Below are positions 44,101-54,244 of a DNA stretch of 64,000 nucleotides, in pieces. The notes under the pieces are model-generated. The model was not told the origin of the DNA and did no database searches. It was given only the letters and a program-made list of their open reading frames with translations. Positions within the stretch are counted from its first letter, which is position 1, and the number at the start of each line of letters is the position of its first letter. This stretch comes from Cristatella mucedo (taxonomy: Eukaryota; Bryozoa; Phylactolaemata; Cristatellidae): positions 604,001 through 668,000 of the forward strand of contig WPIO01000037.1 in assembly GCA_009760855.2 (NCBI GenBank). The letters are read 5' to 3'. Made by a program: the position numbers and the translations under genes.

Positions 44101-44440
44101 ATATTATAAGTAATGGAAAAGTAAGTAAAATTAATGGAAATGTATATACTGATCTTTATGCAAATAAAAATAGAGCAAATAACGTAGGATTTCCTGTTAA
44201 TGATGGTGATGCAATAAGATTGGATTATGTTCTTAGTTCAAATGCTGGTGGTAGTGTTATTTCTAATGCTACAGGAGAGTAGCGATTGTATCATGTTTAT
44301 CTAACTTATTACCAAAGAGTGGAGCAAAAATGATGTCAAAACTTAATTGTAAGAATGTTATTGGTATATCAGGCAATTCTGCTGATGGTACTGTTTACAG
44401 TGATTTAAGACCATCTAAAGTAATAAACTAGGGATTATTG
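44101..44440 (+). pseudogene. fibre-like protein remnant (copy 2)
   Basis: Reads KVSKINGNVYTDLYANKNRA and FPVNDGDAIRLDYVLSSNAG before a stop, the same repeat type as copy 1 and on the opposite strand. Confidence 0.55.
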
Positions 44441-44446
44441 AAAAGT

Positions 44447-44910
44447 ATGACACAAGTGTTCCAAGGTAATGCAACAGCAAGTATGAATATGGGAAATAAG
44501 AGCATTATAAACTTAAATGATTCCGATAAAAAAAACAATACGGGGATAATACTAAACAAGTAGGATTTGGATATTTAGGGTTGAGTTCTAATACCTATCC
44601 TACTTTATTCAAGCTTGATATGCTAGGCTTAAATATTAAAATTAATGGTAGTAGTGGAATTTCTTATTCATTGCAACAACTTACGCCAAGTAATTTTCTA
44701 ATTATAGAACAAGGAACAGGAAGGAAGTTGAGATTTGTAACAAACCTTAGAACATTCTTTCGTGGTACATTACCTAACTTTAATATGCTATCTGGTATTA
44801 TTTATGCAACTGATAAAACAAATGCTTATTTAGATTTGACTAGTGATAGTACTTATGGTGTTAGTGTCACTATAATTTTAATAATAATATTTATGGAAGT
44901 TGTAACTTAA
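44447..44910 (+). pseudogene. fibre-like protein remnant (copy 3)
   Basis: ATG then TQVFQGNATASMNMGNKSI, a stop-broken linker, then a globular part (LNIKINGSSGISYSLQQLT) ending VVT stop. The C-terminal part parallels copy 1's globular end in position. Confidence 0.55.
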
Positions 44911-44978
44911 GCTGTTGATAAATTTACTGTTGCAAGTGAAATTAGTTATATAGATTTTCTTGTTAGTATTGTATAGAA

Positions 44979-45937
44979 ATGATGGGTTATAGAAAAAAAG
45001 GAAGTAATGCAAAAAATTATATTAGAAAGACTGGTGATATATTTAATGGAAATCGAAGTATGAATGGTAACTTGATTAAGAATGTAAAAAAAAATCCTAG
45101 CTGATTAAACAGCCCCTTTTGTATAGCGACAGAAGAGCCTTTACGGCTATCACCACCGCTTGCAGTGGCGATAAAGGATCGCCCCACCTCAGGAATCGAA
45201 CCCACGACCTCAGACCGAGGTCGTGAAAGCAACAGCCTTACCTAGTGTGCCATCAATGTAGGTGGTCCTGTTGATGGTAGAGATGCTGTAAACAGAAAGT
45301 GTATAGATACAAACTTTGTTACAAAGATTACTAGATTAACTACTTCTGATGTAGATATTGACATGAACAATCACAGACTAGCAGATCTTGCCAATCCTAT
45401 TAGTGCTAGTGATGCTGCAACGAAAGATTATGCTGATGCTAAATTACCAATTACAGGAGGAACAATGTGTGGAAATGTAACTGTCAATGGAATTTTAGTG
45501 TTGTTAATCCTCCTTTTAATGCTAATGATGTTCCGAATAAAGCTTATATTGATAATAATTTTCCTAGTTTAAATAGTGGAAAAGTTAATGGAAACTTAGA
45601 TATGCGAAATAATTTTATTAGAATTGTAAATGATCCTGTTAATCCAAATGATGGTGCTAATCTTAGTTATCTAAATAGAATATCCAATGGTAATGTAGCT
45701 GTTGTAAAAATGTATGCAAAATTATTACTACAGACGGAGAGGCAACGTATACATTTTCTAGATTAAATAAAACTGATTCTTCAACAATTGGTTTTGTTTT
45801 AAGTACAGAAGATATTATAGTTGATAGGGGATTATTTGTTCTATGTACAACTAATGTACAGGCTGGTTAATATTTTTGTAATTATAGAGGTAGCTATTTT
45901 CCAGATACAAAAGTACTTGATAAAAGAAGACTTACAG
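44979..45937 (+). pseudogene. fibre-like protein (copy 4), split by SINE A
   Basis: Starts MMGYRKKGSNAKNYIRKTGD with FNGNRSMNGNLIKNV, is cut by SINE A at 45092-45255, and resumes with VDGRDAVNRKCIDTNF, MNNHRLADLANPISASDAAT, TGGTMCGNVTVNG, FNANDVPNKAYIDNN and NDPVNPNDGANLSYL: at least four tail-fibre-type repeats. One frameshift near 45495, others after 45720. Confidence 0.75.
45092..45255 (-). mobile_element. SINE A inserted in fibre-like gene
   Basis: Complete reverse-oriented SINE A (GCTGATTAAACAGCCCC ... CTAGTGTGCCATC). AATGTA stands on both sides (before the A-rich end and after the head), a clear target-site duplication. Confidence 0.95.
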
Positions 45938-46129
45938 CAACTCCATTTGTTATATATATACAAGAATAGCAAATATATACCTTCAGTCTATACTGGTATT
46001 CCACATACGTTATATGGCAGTTATATACTTGATAATAATAATAAACTATTACATATGTTAAGATTTAAATTACGGAGGATTTATTTAACAATGTCTTATT
46101 ATTGACTGTTCATATAGCATTAAGATAAT

Positions 46130-46860
46130 ATGCTTTCTAGAAAAGAATTAGAAATGGAAAGAACATTTTATTGTAATTCAAATAGAATAACAAATGCTGG
46201 AAATACTGTTGACAATCTAGAAACAGTTAATAAATCATTTGCTGAAAACAATTATCAAGAAAAGACTCAGATCAACATATAATAGGTGATTTATCTGCAA
46301 ATCTAAAAATTATATAAATGTTGTAGATGCTATATAATCGAATTGATGTGTCCAAAAAAAATATCTTGACACCAAACTTGATCCATATTGTCATAATAGA
46401 AAAATAAATGGAAAATTAATTGGTAATACTTTAACAATGAATAGAAATGATGGAAATTATCTAGCAAGTGATGTAATTTCTAATAATGTTTTAAATCGTC
46501 TTTACTTTAAATGTGGTGATAATCCAAATTTTAGTAGGATTATAAATAGAACTAATTTCATTGAATATCTTGTAAATTTAATTGTAAATAATATAGTTAA
46601 TAATAGAATTCCAAGACTGAGATTTTCTTCTTCTTCTAATGGAACATTTATTTTATCTAAATTATCTGATATAAACATAAAAACCAATCTACTCAAAGCT
46701 AATAATAAATGTTATGGAATTAAATAACAGACCTAGTGATACAAACATATCATATCCAACTTATGAAAATGATATATTTAACTATATAGTTCTTGATAAA
46801 ACTAATATTACTAGTAGATTATTTCATGATTTTTTTCAGTTTTTATTTTTTTAAAACATT
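46130..46860 (+). pseudogene. fibre-like protein remnant (copy 5) and tail
   Basis: MLSRKELEMERTFYCNSNRI opens a copy with ITNAGNTVDNLETVNKSF; the frame is lost and returns at 46437 (MNRNDGNYLASDVISNNVLN). A further readable piece (TNISYPTYENDIFNYIVLDK) follows. Less clearly repeat-like than copies 1 and 4. Confidence 0.5.
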
Positions 46861-47637
46861 TATTTGTGTAGTAACAAAAAATATATAGAGAAATTGTATA
46901 TAGAGATATAAAACAAAAGTACTTCAATTTAGATCTGAGTTTTTATTGTAGATTATTATTTTGCAAATTATTTTATAGAAAATAATACTTTAATTGTGTA
47001 CTATATTACGTATATTAATTATATTAAACTAGTGATGGAAGATTAAACGTTCAAATAGAGTTTTCATACCCGGTAACAACTACTAGACCATTTTATACTT
47101 TTAGACCATAAGACCCTACAATAAATATGCCAAATCCTTCTGATTGTATTGAAGTTGAATTTCTATCAAATTTTTCCATTTACCATCAAGATCACTAGAT
47201 CTTACAAAGCCTATAAGTGCGTTTAATTTTCCTTTTGCTGAAATAGATCACCCTAGGAACAACAACATCAACACCAACGGCTCCTTCTATATTCTATGAG
47301 TCTGGAGCACCTCCTGAACTGACTGAAGAAGAACGTGAAACGCTTGGTTATGGACCTATTTACTTATTAACTTTAAATCTTCCAATCCATTGTCTCTTTA
47401 ATTCATTCTTCTCGTAGATCGCAAATTTTCCTGCATCTATTTCTTTCTTTATTTGTATTGCTAGCTCTATTCTTTAGAGTAAGCTTCAGATTTCATACTA
47501 ATTATTTTTTTTATTTTTAAGTCTTTTAGAAAACTCTTCAAAGATCGAACCCTCTCTAACTTTAGTGAATATGCATGCTATTTCTGGTTCAGAGTGATTT
47601 ATTCTAAGTGCTTTATATTCTAGTACTAGTTTTACAG
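46861..47637. other. AT-rich right end of block, unidentified coding scraps
   Basis: Coding-like scraps on both strands: plus (PSIFYESGAPPELTEEERET) and minus (LEYKALRINHSEPEIACIF, IQIKKEIDAGKFAIYEKNEL). I cannot assign them. The minus pieces could be the last trace of a polymerase gene but that is a guess. Confidence 0.3.
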
Positions 47638-48600
47638 CTACAGCTTACCCCCACACGACACGGATTGAACACGATCAGACAAGTATGATTTAAACCACGC
47701 CAGTGCTTCGTCTGCCAGACCGATCGTTGTTCTCAATCGTTCAAGCAGAACTTCGTGATCAATGGTGTCGAAGGCAGCAGACAGATCTAGCAGAGCTAAG
47801 GCAGTGACATTCCCGTCGTCTTTGCCACGTAGAATGTCATTGTTAACACGGAGGAGAGCAGTTTCAGTGGAGTGCTGCCTCTTGAACCCTGATTGAAATT
47901 TCTCTGACATTCCATTATTTTTAATATGTTCAACCAGCTGCTTAGCAACTATTTTTTTCAAGAATCTTTGACAAGAAAGGAAGAAGGAAAACTGGGTGAT
48001 AGTTTGCAAGGACCTCTGCTTCTAATTCAAGCTTTTTAAGTATGGGCCTAACGATTACCAATTTGAAGGACTTGGAGAAGACCCATTTTCCCAAAGAAGC
48101 ATTTCAAATCTCGGTTATGGCAGGGCTAAGTTGGTCTGTCAGTGAAGACCATAGAGATGGTGGTATAGGGTCTTCAGGAGACGAGCTCTTTTTACTAGAC
48201 TTATTAAGGTAGCCACATCGCATGCAGAAACCTTGGAGAACCTTTTAAGGAAGTTCACAGGTTGCGGAACCACTATTGCTTTGGTCTGAGGGGCCTTTAT
48301 GGAGGCACGAATGTGCACAATTCTTTAAGTAAAGAAGGCTGAAAATTCTTCGGCTGAGCCCTTAATATCTGGGGAGTCAGACCTCGTAGTATTGGCATTT
48401 ATAAGACAGTAAATGGTTTACTGTCTTATAAATCTGTTTAGGGTCCGACTGGCAGGAATTCAGCTTTCGGCTGAAAAAAGAAGCTATGTCTTTTATAAGC
48501 TTCCTGGTGTAAACTCGATGGAAGTCTCTGAAATTGACTCAATCTGCATCAGACCCAAATTTCTTGAAATAGCGTTCAAGCCTGCGCTTAACCCGGCGCA
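47638..48600 (-). pseudogene. CR1/L2/Jockey-type LINE, RT part, 3'-truncated
   Basis: Reads LEAEVLANYHPVFLLS, FLKKIVAKQLVEHIKNNGMS, FQSGFKRQHSTETALL, LALLDLSAAFDTIDHEVLLE and WFKSYLSDRVQSV, the N-terminal RT blocks of this LINE class. It stops abruptly at 47638 at the edge of the AT-rich block, so its 3' half is missing. Confidence 0.93.
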
Positions 48601-48649
48601 TGTTTAGGAATTTTTGGTAAATTGAAAGGAATCTCCACGACTTTGTACA

Positions 48650-48985
48650 CTGGTAGCTCCTGAGGCCTCGAACTCACTTCCAGCTGACATCACGACATCC
48701 CTTGACTTGACTAAATTTAAAAGCTTAAAACGCAGCTTTGTATCGCGACATTTAGTAGGTCCATGCGATTCGTCCTTTATGTGCTTATGCACGCTGACAT
48801 TGTGCATGCTACTACTAGCAATATGTACGTCTTGAAATGGTGTACGTTTCCTCTAAGCTATGCTTGTTAACATTGTGAATACTAATAATTATTTGACAAT
48901 GCATCCTTTACAGCATATATAAAGAGCCTTCGAAGGAGGATCTTTGAGGACGCTATATTAATGTGTTATTATTATCATTATTATT
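48650..48985 (+). mobile_element. LINE 3'-end fragment
   Basis: Begins in the ORF end (ACATCACGACATCCCTTGAC), includes 3' UTR and a diverged tail hairpin, and ends in TTATTATTATCATTATTATT. Confidence 0.88.
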
Positions 48986-49106
48986 CCACGACTGCCCTAC
49001 TGGCTCAGCTATATTTCTCAATTTACCATTGTTACGCGAGAAGGAGAATGTTAGCTACCGCGTCCATACCAAAAGCAGCCTAGGCTTAAAGTGAGTCATA
49101 GGTTGT

Positions 49107-49240
49107 GCTGGATTGGTCGAGCGGTTAAAGTGCTCGTCCCGACCAAGGTCTGGCTGAGGTCGTGGGCTCAAGCCCTACGACATGTGTGAAGCACCTGAAT
49201 AGAGATTAAGTTCTCTTGGGACACTATAAAATGAATTATA
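49107..49240 (+). mobile_element. SINE B copy
   Basis: Head TGGATTGGTCGAGCGGTTAA, CAGACC-type core, box B GGGCTCAAGCCC and tail TAGAGATTAAGTTCTCTTGG. Confidence 0.93.
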
Positions 49241-49244
49241 TTTT

Positions 49245-50370
49245 TGTATATTTCATAGGAAACTCTCCAGGGCAACACCGACTTAGTCTTTGTGCTTTGT
49301 GGTGTTACAGATGGAGATAAATACACGTATACTTGCACACGATGCAAATACATACCACTTCAATTGTTTGTTGCTGCTGGTATTCCCTTCGACTCTCGGA
49401 ACTGATTTAGTGAGATGTTGAAATCTATAGTTCGGCTTAGTCCCACGCTTCAAAATCCAGACCGTCCGTGACCAAACTCATCGTCTGCTGTGCTGCAGCT
49501 CGCCAAGAAGCAAGCATGGATGGCGATCTCAAATCGCTAAAGCTGATTGATTCATCTAAGTTCTGTTAGTATGGCCTTTCAATCGTGGGTTTAGATTTTC
49601 TCAATTATATTAATACGAATGTTGAAAAAAACAATATTAACAACGGAGACCCATGCACTGTGGTGGGATATCACTAGTTTATTCATGAACCTGGAAGTTT
49701 CAAAATAAAATCCTTTATAATTTAAAAACTAATTTTAAAATCTAAGCGGTAATTTGTAGATGACCTAAAAAGCTATACAACCCATATTTCCTTAAACTTA
49801 ATGTATTTCTAGGGGCAAAATGTTTTATGAAATTTTATCAAAATATTCGATAGTTGATTAGCAGTAATTTTCCCTCAGAGAGCATTCTTTTACAAAGACC
49901 TTCTACAGTTCACGGTTTCTTCCTAAAGTCAACGTCACATAGCTTTAGTCTCTTTCACTTTGTACAGCTTCGTGCTCATCCTTACCTGTATCAGTTAGCC
50001 TCTGTATAACCTCTAAGCTTCCTGATCTTTGAGCTGTGTTTCCGTTCACTTCTTGGTGGCAGTCAACTGTAAAGCCAGCTTTCAGATGCGCTATATGGAA
50101 AAGCATCCAACCATCTATACATTTTTTATTTTATTTTCTGAAAAGGTTAGCGCATTTTTAAAAGTAAATGTGTTTACAAATTTCTAAAATCAATTTTAAA
50201 TTTTATCATAAGAATGCTTTTATTCCTAGGCCTTGAACGTTTTGAAACCTTTAGGATCATGTGAACCTTCTTCAAAAGAAGTGAGTTTTCGCATAAATTT
50301 TTACGATTTTACCTCAGAGAATGAATTTATGCACTCGTATCTCAATATGAAAATTGTGGAGTCTCTTGTT
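49245..50370. other. no gene seen, AT-leaning
   Basis: Just over 1 kb of intergenic sequence without recognisable features. Confidence 0.55.
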
Positions 50371-50550
50371 ACGGTGAGCAGTGATGGCACACTAGGTAAG
50401 GCAGTTGCTGTTCGCGACCTCGGTCCCGAGGTCGTAGGTTCGAACCCTGCTGTGGGCGATCCTTAATCACCGCTGCAAGCGTTGGCGTTGGCCGTAAAGG
50501 CTCTTCTTTCGCTATACAAAAGAGGCTGATAAATCAGCTAGAACTTTTCT
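50371..50550 (+). mobile_element. SINE A, well-preserved full copy
   Basis: GTGAGCAGTGATGGCACACT head (box A), GTAGGTTCGAACCC with a consensus box B, body CTGCAAGCGTTGGCG and tail GAGGCTGATAAATCAGCTAG. Best reference copy of SINE A. Confidence 0.95.
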
Positions 50551-50575
50551 ATTTATTTATTTACGCCGGTCAGTG

Positions 50576-50576
<1 letters not shown>

Positions 50577-50609
<33 letters not shown>
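50577..50609. repeat. (TA)n microsatellite
   Basis: Sixteen TA units shortly after the SINE A tail. Confidence 0.97.
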
Positions 50610-50612
<3 letters not shown>

Positions 50613-51560
50613 AACTGCACAGTGGAGATTTGAAAGCAGTGCTGCAATCGTCAAACTGCTTAGCTAAGTGCTGCTGCCGCTGCGTTCGGAAAATTGAACT
50701 TCGTTGCATTTCAGTCAGTCGCCTTCACCTTCACCTTTGCGCAGTAGTTGCACGCAAGTGAAGCGAAGCTGCCCCGCGGCGTGTGTTTTTTCGGAGAGTC
50801 TCGATTAATTTGGTTGTCGTGCGTGCACGATTTTTATTCATCGAGCGTTTCATTTCGAGCACGTCGCTCTCGAAAGTTCCATGCATTTAACTTCTCGAGA
50901 TTATTAGAGCCAGCCAATTACCGAATATGCTAGCGAGGAATGAGATGCAACTAATGCAAGCAATCTGAGGCCATCAGCTGAGTGAGAGCGTCCTCTTTGA
51001 AAGCGTGGAGTAGTCTCCCCTCTCTTTTAAATGTCACCAAAGTCACCACTTGCATGGGTGGTGGCTAAGAGTGGCAGCCCATTTCTCTGTCCGTCTGTTT
51101 GTCTGTCTAACCGGTCTCGAAATCGAATTGCTGCTGCTGCCGAGAGTTGCGCTTCAGTCACTACTGAGGTAGACGCAAGTGAACGCAGGCGCGTGTCCAT
51201 ACGGTAGGGCTTAAGGTCGTCTCGAAGAGCGCCCATTACTGGCAGTCGAGCTGGGGATTTAACGTGTGCAAAACTTTGTGAATGCATGATGGACTTTTTC
51301 AAACTTGCTAAAAACGTTACCGAAGGAACCCAATTATAAATGCACCGAATGCACAAATAAAAGACATCTGGCTGTGCAAATGGATATTGTTTCGCAAGCA
51401 TGTTGTCGTGGCTTCTGCACTAAAGTCCTCGTGCTGAAATCGTAGCGCACTCCCAACGGTGGTAGACTTCGCTGACGTCAAAAAATACCAGTGACACCCT
51501 GTGCCTTAAAGCTTCGCTCAAAATTGGCTCTGCCAGCATATCTCCTGTTGAATCAGCTCG
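50610..51560. other. no gene seen
   Basis: Intergenic; ATTGCTGCTGCTGCCGAGAG at about 51130 is repeated (with its GTCACT...ACG context) beside the (CTG)n at 54040, so both may come from one dispersed repeat. Confidence 0.45.
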
Positions 51561-52420
51561 AAATATAGGTGTTATGTTCCAAAGTGACCTCTCGTTAGAC
51601 GACCAAATCATCTCCACAATCAAGTCTGCCTACTTTCAGCTACATAACATTGCTAAAATTCGGGCTTGCTTAGATGATGATACCGCGTCTAAGTTGGTCT
51701 ATGCATTTGTGACATCTCGACTTGCCTTCTGTAACTCACTTTTTGCTGGTATACCGGCATGTGCAATCAGGCGATTGCAGCTGGTGCAAAACTCCGCAGC
51801 TGGGCTTGTCTGTCGTGAGCGTCGCAGTTGCCACATCACACCACTTCTCGCCGACCTGCACTGGCTACCAGTCAAGCAATGGATCGACTTCAAAGTTTTG
51901 TCGCTCACTTTTAGGTCACTTCGTTCTTTGGCTCCAGCCTATCTCTCAGATCTACTCCTCCACCAGGCCAAGCATCGTGCCACCCGCTTTTCGGATTCCA
52001 AAGGCTTACCACTACCTTGTACAAACCTCGAATCCTTCGGAGACCGTGCATTTAGGTCATATGCTCCCAAAGCCTGGAACTTCCTCCCGACTTGCGTCAG
52101 AACATCCCCTCACTTGACCACATTTAAAAGAACTTAAAAACACACCTATTTAGAACAGCATTTAGTGGGTCCCTTTGATTCATCCTTGATGTGCTTATGC
52201 GTGCTGACACTGTGCATGCTGCCACTAACCACATTTGCATGCTGACCCTGTGCCTGTCACCCCTAACCACGTTGTTCACGTTGTTTATCAAGCACGATAT
52301 TACTCACGATTCAATCGCGTTTCCCTTCGCAGCAAATGTAAAGCGCCTAGAAAGAGATTGAGTTCTCTGAGGGCGCTTTATTAAGTGCATTATTGTTATT
52401 ATTATTATTAATATTACTAG
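51480..52420 (+). pseudogene. LINE C-terminal region and 3' UTR, best preserved
   Basis: A 187-residue frame (51574-52137) with LVYAFVTSRLAFCNSLFAGI, LQLVQNSAAGLVCRERRSCH, LADLHWLPVKQWIDFKVLSL and FRSYAPKAWNFLP, the C-terminal domain of CR1/L2/Jockey-like ORF2. It is followed by the full 3' UTR, the tail hairpin (AGCGCCTAGAAAGAGATTGA ... GAGGGCGCTTTATTAAG) and (ATT)n. 5'-truncated. It serves as the local reference for the LINE 3' end. Confidence 0.95.
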
Positions 52421-52724
52421 CAGGCGACACTTGCAGGATGCACAGCATAAGCACTCGCGACGGAGGTACGCTGACGGTAGCAGGAAAAGGTAGCAATAAA
52501 GAGCATAAGACCCATACCATAAGCTAACGATTTCGGATCCATTGCTTAGATAGGAGTCTATTTTACAACGGGTGATTTTAGGTAACATCCGCGAAGCAGC
52601 AGGCACAGTGCAAGCACGCATTTGCACGTGAAGGATGAATTACAAATACCCACCGAATGCATTAATAAACAGGTGTGATTAAAGGTATACTTGAATGTCG
52701 TCATAGGTCGTCTTTGAGGTTATA

Positions 52725-53290
52725 CGAACTAAAGGCACGGTCTTCTTAGGTCTTGAAGTTCGTAAGAGGTATAGCTAAGCGATTCGAGTCAGAACAGCGG
52801 GCTGTACAATTCTTGGTTTGGTGGAGGAGTAGTTCTGATTGGTAGGCTGGAGCCAGAGACTGAATGGACCTAAAAGTAAGTGAGAGAAGCTTGAAGTCTC
52901 TATGCATGATTGAGAACCAGTGCAAGTCGGCGAGAAATAGTGTCATGTAGCAACTGCGACGCTCACGACAGACAAGCCTCGCAGCAGAGTTTTGCACCAG
53001 CTGTAAGCGCCTGGTTACATAGGCCGGTAGACCAGCAAGCGGTGAGCTACAAAAGGCGGTACGGTATGTTACAAATGCGTGGACCAGTTTAGATGTAATA
53101 TTCCTTTCTAAGTCTGAATTTTAGTAATTTTATGCAGCTGTGAAAAGGCAGACTGACCCTTTGGAGCTCTTGTTCTAGTCTGATGAAAGGTCACCTTTGA
53201 ATAGGACACCTAGATAACGTGCAGATTCAACTGGAGATACGCTAGGATAAGTATGCGTAAGAAAAAAGCATCATACCTGAACAAATATGA
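52725..53290 (-). pseudogene. LINE C-terminal region, antisense copy
   Basis: Reverse complement of the same ORF2 end (QNSAARLVCRERRSCYMTLF), with frame breaks, extending to about 53290 in upstream RT-linker sequence. Confidence 0.88.
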
Positions 53291-53464
53291 AAAGTCGCTC
53301 AATGAGGCACTCGATGCCACCAGTTGATTGAACCTCTTTCTAGTAATATGCACTTATTCATGCACAGATATGCACGGGAAGCACAATAAACGACAACTTC
53401 ACAGATGTAAAAGGAAAGCCGAACGCAGATTCGCATCATTAGCCAATAATAATACTTATAATAA

Positions 53465-53970
53465 TAACACACTTGATTGTGCACCCTCAGAGAACTCAGC
53501 CTCTTTTTACGCACTTTACACTTGCTGCAAAGGAAACACGAATGAATGGGTAATGTAATGTAATGTAATCTAATGTAATGTATCTCCGTCAGTAACTCCG
53601 CAAAGTCATAAAGACCATGTGGGTGTTACGCAGGAGAGTTTTGTATAGCGCACTCACAGCCTAAGCGGCTTTCGGTACGCATTCGGTACTGGTATCATGC
53701 TCAATAAACAACAAGAATGGCATGGTTAGGGGTGACATGTACAGGGCCAGCATGCAACTATAATTAGTGGTTGCATGCACAGTGTCAGCACGTATAAGCA
53801 CATAAAGTACGAATCGCAGGGACGCAAACAATTCTGTGATAAATAGATACATTTTTAGTTTTTTTCAATGTGGTCAAGTCAGGAGATTTCGTGAGCAAGT
53901 TAAGAGTGAGTTCCAGGCTTTGGGAGCATACGAGCGCGGTCTATCTAGCTGGCCTCGAGCTCCAGCTCCA

Positions 53971-53972
<2 letters not shown>
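53465..53972 (-). mobile_element. LINE 3' end, antisense, split by retroposon C
   Basis: Tail and 3' UTR at 53465-53545 and 53690-53870, and ORF end (RSYAPKAWNSLLT) at about 53890-53970. The retroposon C fragment sits between the two 3' UTR parts. Confidence 0.87.
53549..53692 (-). mobile_element. retroposon C, 5'-truncated copy
   Basis: Keeps only the last 110 bp of the repeat and ends (minus strand) in GGAGATACATTACATTAGAT and further CATTA units, a pentamer tail. Confidence 0.9.

Positions 53973-54040
<68 letters not shown>
53970..54040. repeat. (CTG)n microsatellite inside LINE fragment
   Basis: About 23 CTG units that begin right after CAGCTCCAGCTCCAGCTG in the LINE-derived sequence. 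Confidence 0.97.
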
Positions 54041-54042
<2 letters not shown>

Positions 54043-54178
54043 GAGAGTCGCGCTTCAGTCACTGCGTACATACGGTACGTACATGCGGTGCGGTGTTTTT
54101 ACGAACCACTTGTCGCGCTTTTCTAGAATATGCAAAGCAACCGTGAAATGATCTAATTCTCTTACGGGGGCTGTGCAG

Positions 54179-54244
54179 ATGGTTTCCAGTCACCGTAATA
54201 TTATGAAAGAGTTACGAAAACAGCTTGGCGAAGACCTTGACGAC
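54179..54244 (+). CDS. weak exon candidate
   Basis: CTGTGCAG acceptor, then an open 22-codon frame beginning ATG (MVSSHRNIMKELRKQLGEDL), then GAC|GTATGC donor, phase 0 at both ends. The peptide is helical and not low-complexity, unlike the surrounding frames. No homology recognised; may be chance. Confidence 0.25.

Larger units (their letters stand above)
33460..47637. mobile_element. fossil Polinton/Maverick-like (adintovirus-like) element
   Basis: A 14-kb AT-rich block with abrupt composition change at both sides, encoding an rve-type integrase, an A32/FtsK-type packaging ATPase and an adenain-type cysteine protease, three hallmark genes of Polintons. Additional genes are fibre-like, PLA2-like, HNH-AP2 and unknown. 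No PolB and no clear double jelly-roll capsid gene was recognised; they may be deleted, outside the block, or too decayed. I found no terminal inverted repeats or target duplication, so the ends are approximate. The element is broken by stops, frameshifts and four later retroposon insertions. Confidence 0.88.

Noticed and set aside
33460-47637. Bacteriophage or bacterial contamination, suggested by tail-fibre repeats and HNH
   Set aside because: The block carries integrase, ATPase and protease of Polinton type and contains the same SINE, LINE and retroposon C families as the flanks, so it resides in the animal genome.
50371-50470. Possible tRNA genes at the box A/box B motifs (also at 21393, 45092 and elsewhere)
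   Set aside because: Each belongs to a longer repeated unit with a non-tRNA body and tail, and clover-leaf pairing is not maintained. They are SINE heads.
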